Origin: Opitutaceae bacterium
GTDB lineage: Bacteria; Verrucomicrobiota; Verrucomicrobiia; Opitutales; Opitutaceae
Assembly (NCBI GenBank): GCA_031272375.1
Contig: JAISTY010000080.1
Span: 1 to 5,686, forward strand
DNA length: 5,686 nucleotides
Direction: 5' to 3'
In this document: piece by piece, positions 1-4,666 of the stretch
Position numbering within the stretch: the stretch's first letter is position 1
Layout: every line of letters begins with the position of its first letter
The notes under the pieces: generated by a model
The model's database searches: none
What the model saw: the letters and a program-made list of their open reading frames with translations, nothing else
What the model was told of the DNA's origin: nothing
Program-made: the position numbers and the translations under genes

Positions 1-989
1 TCCTTCTCGATGTGTTTGCGGTATTCGTCGAGGGTGGTGGCGCCGATGCAGTGGAGCTCGCCGCGGGCGAGCATGGGTTTCAGCAGGTTGCCGGCGTCCA
101 TGGCGCCGTCGGTCTTGCCGGCGCCGACGATGGTGTGGAGTTCGTCAATGAAGAGGATGACGCGACCGTCGGACTGGCGGATTTCGTTGAGGACGGCCTT
201 GAGGCGCTCCTCGAACTCGCCGCGGTATTTGGCGCCGGCGACGAGGGCGCCCATGTCGAGGGAGAAGACGGTTTTGTCGCGGAGACCCTCGGGGACGTCG
301 CCGCGGAGGATGCGTTGGGCGAGGCCCTCGACGATGGCGGTTTTGCCGACGCCGGGTTCGCCGATGAGGACGGGGTTGTTTTTTGTTTTTCGAGAGAGGA
401 TGCGGATGGCGCGGCGGATTTCGCCGTCGCGGCCGATGACGGGGACCATTTTTCCGCGGCGGGCCTGTTCGACGAGGTCGAGGCCGTATTTTTTGAGGGC
501 GTTGTAGGTGGCCTCGGGGTTGTCGGTGGTGACGCGCTGGGCGCCGCGGAGGTCGCGGAGGGCGGCGAGGGTTTTGTCGCGGGAGATGCCGAAGGAGTTG
601 AGGAGTTTTTTGAGGGCGTCGGGGCTGGCGGTCTCGATGAGGGCGAGGAGGAGGTGCTCGGTGGAGACGAACTCGTCGCCGAGGGCCCTGGCCTCGTCGG
701 AGGCCTTCGCGAGGACGGAGTTGAGGGCCTGGGTGACGTAGAGTTTGGAGGTGTCAACGGAGCCGGTGACGGAGGGCAGCCTGTCGAGTTCGCGGCGGAG
801 GGCGAGGAGGACGGCGGAGGCGGGGATGCCGAGTTTTTCGAGGACGGAGGGGACGATGCCGTTTTCCTGGGAGAGGAGGGCGGCGAGGAGGTGGAGGGTG
901 TCGGTTTCGTTGTGGTGCGACTGGCGGGCGAGGGTTTGGGCGCCGGTGATCGCCTGAAGGGACATTTGGGTGAATTTTTCGGTGTTCAT
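1..989 (-). CDS. clpB: ATP-dependent chaperone ClpB, N-terminal part (gene runs off the left edge)
   Basis: ClpB is a cytoplasmic hexameric AAA+ disaggregase that works with DnaK/DnaJ/GrpE to pull proteins out of aggregates. The 329 codons present begin [14 protein letters not shown]. Residues 1-145 form the Clp N domain with its two repeats (around 10-70 and 85-145, the latter containing STEHLLLAL). NBD1 follows, with GRDGEI near 186, Walker A GEPGVGKT at 210-217, pore-loop KYRG at 254-257, and Walker B VILFIDE at 277-283 followed by LHTIVGAG. The sequence ends in DEYRKHIEK before sensor and arginine-finger elements, the middle domain and NBD2. The ATG at 989 gives the usual ClpB N-terminus; no Shine-Dalgarno is visible before it. 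The NBD1 sequence and family-typical spacing favour ClpB over ClpA or ClpC, but the diagnostic middle domain is outside the window. The EIIA gene lies 113 bp upstream on the same strand. Confidence 0.96.
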   Translation of the reverse strand, partial: MNTEKFTQMSLQAITGAQTLARQSHHNETDTLHLLAALLSQENGIVPSVLEKLGIPASAVLLALRRELDRLPSVTGSVDTSKLYVTQALNSVLAKASDEARALGDEFVSTEHLLLALIETASPDALKKLLNSFGISRDKTLAALRDLRGAQRVTTDNPEATYNALKKYGLDLVEQARRGKMVPVIGRDGEIRRAIRILSRKTKNNPVLIGEPGVGKTAIVEGLAQRILRGDVPEGLRDKTVFSLDMGALVAGAKYRGEFEERLKAVLNEIRQSDGRVILFIDELHTIVGAGKTDGAMDAGNLLKPMLARGELHCIGATTLDEYRKHIEK

Positions 990-1004
990 ATTGGCGGATG
1001 TTGA

Positions 1005-1020
1005 AGCAGGAAGCGTGCCA
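1005..1020 (-). promoter_or_regulatory. Candidate sigma-54 (-24/-12) promoter upstream of clpB
   Basis: On the minus strand the sequence reads TGGCACGCTTCCTGCT. It matches the sigma-54 consensus TGGCAC-N5-TTGCW at every fixed position except one T, with GG and GC elements at the required spacing and a pyrimidine in front. The predicted start point would fall about 6 nt before the clpB ATG, an unusually short leader that weakens the call. It is a motif match only; no enhancer-binding-protein site was identified. Confidence 0.3.
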
Positions 1021-1032
1021 GCGCGCCGCCTT

Positions 1033-1080
1033 GGGAGGCGGGACGGAATGGCGCGGGGGAGGCGGGACGGAATGGCGCGG
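1033..1080. repeat. Perfect 24-bp tandem repeat, two copies, upstream of clpB
   Basis: Two identical 24-bp units lie head to tail at 1033-1056 and 1057-1080, each running from GGGAGGCGGG to AATGGCGCGG. A few G residues after the second copy could be the start of a decayed third. The repeat sits in the 113-bp gap between the EIIA gene and clpB, about 44-91 bp upstream of the clpB start. It may be a duplicated regulatory site or a replication-slippage product in a GC-rich spacer; the sequence alone does not decide. Confidence 0.9.
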
Positions 1081-1102
1081 GGGCGCGGCGGCTTGTCGCG
1101 GG

Positions 1103-1567
1103 TCAGGGGCCGCCCTCGGCGGCGAGCATCGTGGCGATGAAGGCCTCCGGCGTCTCCGCCGTGAGGAGGGCCTCGCGGGTGGCGGCCTCCTTGAGGATTT
1201 TGCAAAGCGCGCTGACGACCCGCAGGTATTCGCCGGGCTTGGACTTTGGGGTGCCGAGGACGAAGAGGAGTTTCACGATCTGGTTGCCGTTCTCGAAGAG
1301 GACGCCGTCGTTGACGCGTCCGACGGCCATGACGATGTCGGTGACGTGCTCGGTGCGGGCGTGGGGGAGGGCGATTCCGTTGCCGAGGCAGGTGGTGTCG
1401 AGGCGCTCGCGGGCGAGCAGCTCCTTGTAGAAGCCCTGGAAGTTGGCGACGCCCGGATGCCCGTTGAGCAGTTGCGCGACCTCGTTGATCGCGGACGTGC
1501 GCCGCGAGCCTTTCACGTCGAGTGAAATCCGCGAGGGGTCCAGTAGCTGGGAGAGTTTTTTTGGCAT
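1103..1567 (-). CDS. PTS EIIA type-2 domain protein (PtsN/IIANtr-like)
   Basis: A 154-residue single-domain EIIA of the fructose/nitrogen-regulatory type. Proteins of this family accept phosphate on a histidine from HPr or NPr, and either pass it to an EIIB or act as regulators, as PtsN does. The active-site motif [10 protein letters not shown] places the phosphorylatable histidine at residue 69, close to the equivalent position in E. coli PtsN (about 163 residues). [11 protein letters not shown] before the motif and [27 protein letters not shown] after it also fit the family. The ATG at 1567 gives [14 protein letters not shown], a normal family start; an upstream TTG at 1627 would add 20 basic, unconserved residues. 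No EIIB, EIIC, HPr or rpoN is present in the window, so a free-standing regulatory role is more likely than sugar transport, but this is inference. No Shine-Dalgarno is seen. Confidence 0.92.
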   Translation of the reverse strand: MPKKLSQLLDPSRISLDVKGSRRTSAINEVAQLLNGHPGVANFQGFYKELLARERLDTTCLGNGIALPHARTEHVTDIVMAVGRVNDGVLFENGNQIVKLLFVLGTPKSKPGEYLRVVSALCKILKEAATREALLTAETPEAFIATMLAAEGGP

Positions 1568-1678
1568 GGCGGGACGGTTCCGAGGGGAGCGGGCGCGAAG
1601 GTCACCCGCCCGAAAAAACAATGGCAAGCGCGGAGTGCCCGCCGGCGGCGCGGGGCGGCGGGCGTCCGGGCGGGCGTG

Positions 1679-1707
1679 AAAAAAATCCCGCCGGGAGCCG
1701 GTGGCGG
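1679..1707 (-). terminator. Intrinsic terminator of the secreted-protein gene
   Basis: Read on the minus strand, just after the stop codon of the secreted-protein gene, CCGG-CTC-CCGG forms the top of a hairpin. Two further C-G pairs extend it past an A/C mismatch, and GATTTTTTT with seven T residues follows directly. This is the classic stem plus U-tract layout and would separate transcription of this gene from the EIIA gene downstream. The stem is short but almost entirely G-C. Confidence 0.65.
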
Positions 1708-1729
1708 CGCGGGGTGGCGCGCGGGCCGC

Positions 1730-2347
1730 TCACTTCATCAGGTAGGGGAGCAGCGAGACCATGAACTCGCTGGTGGACTGCTGCATGGCCGCGGTGGTGG
1801 CGGTGAGCTTCGAGTTGAGGGAGGGGTTGGCGGCGACGTATTCCGCGGCGAGCTGCTGCAGGGTTTTGCTGTCGGAAATCTTGGTGTCCTTGAAGATGGT
1901 CGCGAGTTCGCCGACGTGATCCTCGAAGCCCTTCGCGAAGGCGGCATACTTTGTTTTGACGTCCGCGGGGAGGCCGGAGGTGTCGAGGTTTTTCAGCTGG
2001 GAGACGGTGGACTTCAGCTGGGTGAAGGTCTGGTTGTCGCCGCTTTTCTCGAAGACGCCCTGGAACTGTTCGAGGAACTTCTGGATGGCGGCCTTGTCGG
2101 CGGCGGTCGCGGAGACGGAGGCGGAGGAGGCGGTGGCGTTGGCGATGGCCTGGCCGGTTGACTCGAAGACGCTGTCAACGGCCTTGTCGGCGGCCTCGTT
2201 GGTCTTGTCCGAGACCTTCTTTTCGGCGCGGTCGGCGACGCGATCGACGACGCTTTTGGTGAGCTTGTCCAGGAAACCGGCTTGGGAGACGTTGCCGCAG
2301 CAAACGACGGCGAATGTGAGGAGCGCTATTTGGGAATAAGTTTTCAT
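1730..2347 (-). CDS. Secreted alpha-helical protein of unknown function
   Basis: A 205-residue protein whose family I do not recognise. It starts MKTYSQIALLTFAVVCCG, a typical signal peptide with one lysine, a hydrophobic core and probable signal peptidase I cleavage after VSQA (residue 23). The cysteines are not in a lipobox context, so a lipoprotein is unlikely. The mature protein opens with a charged amphipathic stretch (about 25-65, DKLTKSVVDRVADRAEKKV), continues with an Ala/Ser/Thr-rich linker (66-86), then a second helical region (87-200) with phrases such as FLEQFQGVFEKSGDNQTF and YAAFAKGFEDHVGEL, and ends MVSLLPYLMK. Besides the signal segment there is no membrane helix, and there is no catalytic motif I can identify. 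The ATG at 2347 is fixed by the signal peptide. It is divergent from the MetH-type gene with 112 bp between start codons, and has its own terminator, so it is probably monocistronic. Confidence 0.88.
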   Translation of the reverse strand: MKTYSQIALLTFAVVCCGNVSQAGFLDKLTKSVVDRVADRAEKKVSDKTNEAADKAVDSVFESTGQAIANATASSASVSATAADKAAIQKFLEQFQGVFEKSGDNQTFTQLKSTVSQLKNLDTSGLPADVKTKYAAFAKGFEDHVGELATIFKDTKISDSKTLQQLAAEYVAANPSLNSKLTATTAAMQQSTSEFMVSLLPYLMK

Positions 2348-2365
2348 GGCGGCGCGAAGTCAGGG

Positions 2366-2375
2366 GGCGGGACGG
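2366..2375. repeat. Copy of the GGCGGGACGG decamer shared by three upstream regions
   Basis: The same ten bases occur at 1037-1046 and 1061-1070 (inside the 24-bp tandem repeat before clpB), at 1568-1577 (abutting the EIIA start codon) and here, 19-28 bp before the secreted-protein start. All copies have the same orientation relative to the leftward genes. The motif is GC-rich, so chance recurrence is possible, and a 9/10 match in the opposite orientation occurs inside the AraC gene near 3913. Confidence 0.4.
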
Positions 2376-2381
2376 GCGGGT

Positions 2382-2430
2382 GGCAACGCCAAACGCGCGG
2401 CAAACAATTGCCCGGCAAGCGTTGTTGCCA
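2382..2430. promoter_or_regulatory. Cluster of five GGCAA/TTGCC half-sites in the divergent promoter region
   Basis: GGCAA occurs at 2382-2386, 2399-2403 and 2414-2418; its complement TTGCC occurs at 2408-2412 and 2425-2429. They form overlapping inverted repeats: GGCAA-ACAA-TTGCC, TTGCC-C-GGCAA and GGCAA-GCGTTG-TTGCC. The outermost pair extends to TGGCAAC...GTTGCCA. The cluster lies between the divergent secreted-protein and MetH-type genes and ends 29 bp before the chosen MetH-type start. It looks like a multi-site operator or a foldable leader. No known regulator is assigned. Confidence 0.5.
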
Positions 2431-2459
2431 TGACGCCGCCGCCGCGAATCCTCCGCCGC

Positions 2460-3533
2460 ATGGCTGACTTGAGAAAAACGGACTCCTTCGGGGAACTCGC
2501 CGCGCTCTTCGCGGAGCGCGTCGCGGTGCTCGACGGCGCGACGGGCTCGCTGCTGCAGCGGCACAACCTTTCCGAGGCGGATTTCCGCGGCGGGCGTTTC
2601 GCCGCCCACCCGCGCGACCTGCGCGGCAACAACGACGTCCTCAACCTCACCCGCCCCGAAATCGTCGAGGGCGTCCACGCCGCGTATTTCGAGGCCGGGG
2701 CCGACATGGTGGAGACCAACACCTTCAACTCGACGTCCGTCTCGCAGGCCGACTACGGGCTGGAGGGAATTGTGGCGGAGCTGAACACGGCCGGGGCGGC
2801 GTGCGCCTTGCGGGCGGCCCGCGCGGCGGAGCGGCGCGACGGGCGGCGGCGGTTTGTCGCCGGCTCGATTGGCCCCCTGAACCGCACCCTTTCGCTCTCG
2901 CCCGACGTGAACCGCCCCGAGTTCCGCGCCGTGACCTGGGAGCAGGTCGCCGGAGCCTACGCGGAGCAGATGCGCGCCCTCGTCACGGCGGGCGTGGACG
3001 CCCTGCTCATCGAGACGGTTTTCGACACGCTGAACGCCAAGGCCGCCCTCTTCGCGTCCGAAACCGTCTTCGGCGAGCTTGGGCGGCGCGTTCCGGTGAT
3101 GGTGAGCGCGACCATCGCGGACGCCTCCGGGCGGCTTCTGTCGGGGCAGACATTGGAGGCCTTTTACAACAGCGTCCGTCCCGCGGAGCCGTTCAGCGTG
3201 GGCCTCAACTGCTCCCTCGGCGGGGCGGCGATGCGGCCCTTCGTGGAGGAGCTGTCGCGGCTGGCGGAATGCTTCGTCACCTGCCACCCGAACGCCGGCC
3301 TTCCGAACGCGCTCGGCGCCTACGAGGAGACGCCGGAACAGATGGCGGCGGTGCTGGGCGGCTTCGCGAGGGAGGGCTGGCTCAACATGGCCGGCGGCTG
3401 CTGCGGCTCGACGCCGGCGCACATCCGCGCCATCGCGGAGGCGGTGCGCGGCGCGGCGCCGCGCCGGGCGCCGGGGCGCCGAAGGGGGCTGCTGTTGAGC
3501 GGGCTGGAGCCGTTGAACGTGACGGACGCGTGA
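2460..3533 (+). CDS. metH: Homocysteine S-methyltransferase: free-standing MetH N-terminal module
   Basis: A 357-residue protein equivalent to the homocysteine-binding barrel of cobalamin-dependent methionine synthase, which transfers a methyl group to homocysteine in the last step of methionine synthesis. Signatures seen in order are [11 protein letters not shown] (23-33), NEAD-like [11 protein letters not shown] (37-47), [18 protein letters not shown] (75-92), [14 protein letters not shown] (137-150), [13 protein letters not shown] (184-196), [18 protein letters not shown] (221-238), and GLNCSLG plus GGCCGST. The last two supply the three zinc-ligand cysteines, C251, C314 and C315. Identity to the E. 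coli MetH N-terminus is obvious by eye. It ends [12 protein letters not shown], exactly at the linker before the folate domain. Folate, cobalamin and reactivation domains are absent, so methyl transfer from a corrinoid would need a partner. The ATG at 2460 gives a MetH-like N-terminus; an in-frame ATG at 2430 would add ten residues (MTPPPRILRR). There is no clear Shine-Dalgarno for either. Confidence 0.93.
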   Translation: MADLRKTDSFGELAALFAERVAVLDGATGSLLQRHNLSEADFRGGRFAAHPRDLRGNNDVLNLTRPEIVEGVHAAYFEAGADMVETNTFNSTSVSQADYGLEGIVAELNTAGAACALRAARAAERRDGRRRFVAGSIGPLNRTLSLSPDVNRPEFRAVTWEQVAGAYAEQMRALVTAGVDALLIETVFDTLNAKAALFASETVFGELGRRVPVMVSATIADASGRLLSGQTLEAFYNSVRPAEPFSVGLNCSLGGAAMRPFVEELSRLAECFVTCHPNAGLPNALGAYEETPEQMAAVLGGFAREGWLNMAGGCCGSTPAHIRAIAEAVRGAAPRRAPGRRRGLLLSGLEPLNVTDA

Positions 3534-3534
3534 C

Positions 3535-3553
3535 GCGCCGCCTCAAGCGGCGC
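3535..3553. terminator. Hairpin between convergent gene ends, possible bidirectional terminator
   Basis: GCGCCGC-CTCAA-GCGGCGC makes a perfect 7-bp stem with a 5-base loop. It begins two bases after the stop of the MetH-type gene and covers the stop and last codons of the AraC gene on the other strand. There is no T-tract on either side, so it may be a weak or factor-assisted terminator, or simply GC-rich sequence. Its position between tail-to-tail genes nine bases apart is the main support. Confidence 0.4.
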
Positions 3554-4517
3554 CGCCCCGCCGCGCGCGGAACTCGCTCGGCGTCATGCCCGTCCGCCTG
3601 CGGAAAACCGTCGCGAAATACTGGCTCGAGGAAAATCCGAGGGCGTGCGCGATGTCGGTGACGCCCCTGTCCGTCTCCAGCAGCGCGCGGCGCGCCTCCC
3701 CGATGCGCAGGCTTTGGACGTATTCGTGCGGCGTGTAGCCCGTCTCCAGTTTGAAGCGGCTTCGCAGCGCCGTCGCGCTCCGCCCGAAGGAGCGCGAGAG
3801 CCGGTCCACGCGCAGCTCCTGCTCGCGGTAGTTGGCGTCGAGCCATTCCTTCGCGCGGCGCACCTGCCAGGTGAGGGGCGCCGGCGCCCGCCGCGCCCGG
3901 TCGCGCGCCTCGCCGTCCCGCAGGATCGTCACAAGCAGGGCGTGCAGCAGGGAGCGGGCCATCAGCTCCGTCTCCGGCGAGCGCGGGGCGCGGTGCTCCT
4001 CGTGCAGGCGCTGAAAGAACTCGCCCGCGCGCGGGGACGCCTGGAAGGTGCGCGGGCGCAGCGCGGCGAAGCGTCCGGCGAGATCCGCCGTCTGCGCGGG
4101 CGACAGCGACGGCAGGGCGGCGCCCGGCTCCGGCAGGCGGAGGCGGAGCCAGTAATGCTCGCAGGGCTGTATCGCCCCGCCGTCGCCTCCGTGCAGCTCC
4201 CCCGGTTTCACGATGAAGACGCAGCCCGTGCCGAAGTCGTGCGCCTCGTCCCCGACCCACCAGCGCAGGTGGCCGCGTTTCATGTAATGGATTTCGAGGG
4301 CGCCGGGGTGCCTGTCGGCGCGGAGGCTGTTGTTCAGCGTCTCGCGGAAGCGCAGCCAGCCGAAGATTTCCAGCTCGCGCAGCAGCCGCGAGGCGCCCTC
4401 GAAGGTCTCTCGGCTGAAGGCGCCCGTGCCGCCCGACCGGAGCCAGGGATCCGTCGGCGGCGGCTTGTCCGCCGCGCCCGCGCCCGCGTTTCTCGTGGGG
4501 GTGTTCGCGCTGCTCAT
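3543..4517 (-). CDS. AraC-family transcriptional regulator
   Basis: A 324-residue cytoplasmic regulator. The C-terminal 100 residues are the AraC double helix-turn-helix: first HTH around 234-267 ([23 protein letters not shown], then TGYTPHEYV), second around 285-317 ([21 protein letters not shown], then [11 protein letters not shown]), with the family core [24 protein letters not shown] well conserved. Residues 50-130 look like an AraC-type cupin ligand domain ([38 protein letters not shown]). The first 30 residues are Ala/Pro/Thr-rich and unconserved. The ATG at 4517 ([10 protein letters not shown]) is chosen; a longer reading to 4679 would overlap the start of the GH92 gene. It is divergent from GH92 with 149 bp between starts, suggesting it senses a sugar and controls that gene and perhaps itself. 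Ligand and direction of control cannot be read from sequence. Confidence 0.94.
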   Translation of the reverse strand: MSSANTPTRNAGAGAADKPPPTDPWLRSGGTGAFSRETFEGASRLLRELEIFGWLRFRETLNNSLRADRHPGALEIHYMKRGHLRWWVGDEAHDFGTGCVFIVKPGELHGGDGGAIQPCEHYWLRLRLPEPGAALPSLSPAQTADLAGRFAALRPRTFQASPRAGEFFQRLHEEHRAPRSPETELMARSLLHALLVTILRDGEARDRARRAPAPLTWQVRRAKEWLDANYREQELRVDRLSRSFGRSATALRSRFKLETGYTPHEYVQSLRIGEARRALLETDRGVTDIAHALGFSSSQYFATVFRRRTGMTPSEFRARRGGAA

Positions 4518-4526
4518 GGCGCGCTG

Positions 4527-4572
4527 AAAAACCGCCGCGTCCCTCTCCGCGTCAACCCCCAAAACCGCCGCC
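4527..4572. promoter_or_regulatory. Direct repeats AAAACCGCCG, candidate AraC-type operator
   Basis: AAAACCGCCG occurs at 4528-4537 and 4561-4570, 33 bp apart (about three helical turns). A shorter AAAACCGGG lies at 4602-4610 and AAAATCGGCG at 4611-4620. AraC-family proteins often bind direct repeats on one DNA face, and these lie in the araC/GH92 divergent region. The link to this regulator is inference from position. On the minus strand a TTGACG hexamer (4555-4550) in the same stretch could be a -35 element for the araC gene, but no good -10 follows it. Confidence 0.35.
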
Positions 4573-4588
4573 GCGCGGCCGCCGCGCG
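4572..4588. repeat. 17-bp GC palindrome in the araC/GH92 intergenic region
   Basis: CGCGCGGC-C-GCCGCGCG is an 8-bp perfect inverted repeat around one base. It is followed on the plus strand by TTTCTTTCT, so it also resembles a small terminator, but no rightward gene ends before it. It lies about mid-way between the two divergent start codons and could be a regulator-binding palindrome or a transcription barrier. Confidence 0.5.
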
Positions 4589-4629
4589 TTTCTTTCTGTG
4601 CAAAACCGGGAAAATCGGCGTCATGTGCG

Positions 4630-4658
4630 GGGATGGGCGCCGAAGGCGCCCCACTCCC
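4630..4658 (+). promoter_or_regulatory. Hairpin just upstream of the GH92 start codon
   Basis: GGGCGCC-GAA-GGCGCCC (4635-4651) is a perfect 7-bp stem with a three-base loop. Flanking GGGAT (4630-4634) can pair with bases in 4653-4658 around bulged bases to lengthen it. It ends 8-15 nt before the GTG start at 4667, where it would lie in the leader mRNA and could hinder or gate ribosome access. No known riboswitch class is recognised. Confidence 0.4.
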
Positions 4659-4666
4659 TTCCACCC

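Noticed and set aside
12..1004. Long plus-strand open frame (330 codons) opposite clpB
   Set aside because: It is the antisense shadow of a gene with strong C/G third-position bias; its product is a Gly/Glu/Val/Ala-rich string with no family features, while the minus strand gives clear ClpB.
990..1102. CIRCE element (HrcA operator) upstream of clpB
   Set aside because: No TTAGCACTC-N9-GAGTGCTAA-like inverted repeat is present.
1590..1612. CGGGCG...CGCCCG inverted repeat upstream of the EIIA gene as a terminator
   Set aside because: The adjacent T-run precedes the stem on the minus strand instead of following it, and no plus-strand gene ends here.
1568..1627. Upstream TTG start extending the EIIA protein by 20 residues
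   Set aside because: The added residues are basic and unlike the family N-terminus; the ATG at 1567 gives a typical EIIA start.
1730..2347. Secreted protein as a lipoprotein because of CysCys in the leader
   Set aside because: The cysteines at residues 16-17 are preceded by Ala-Val-Val, not a lipobox, and a good signal peptidase I site (VSQA) lies downstream.
2348..2459. SAM or SAH riboswitch before the MetH-type gene
   Set aside because: The spacer is short and the conserved cores of known SAM/SAH classes are not recognisable; only the GGCAA/TTGCC repeats stand out.
2175..3422. Minus-strand open frame (415 codons) opposite the MetH-type gene
   Set aside because: Arg/Gly/Ala-rich composition without motifs; the plus strand encodes an unmistakable MetH module, and this frame also overlaps the secreted-protein gene in a wrong frame.
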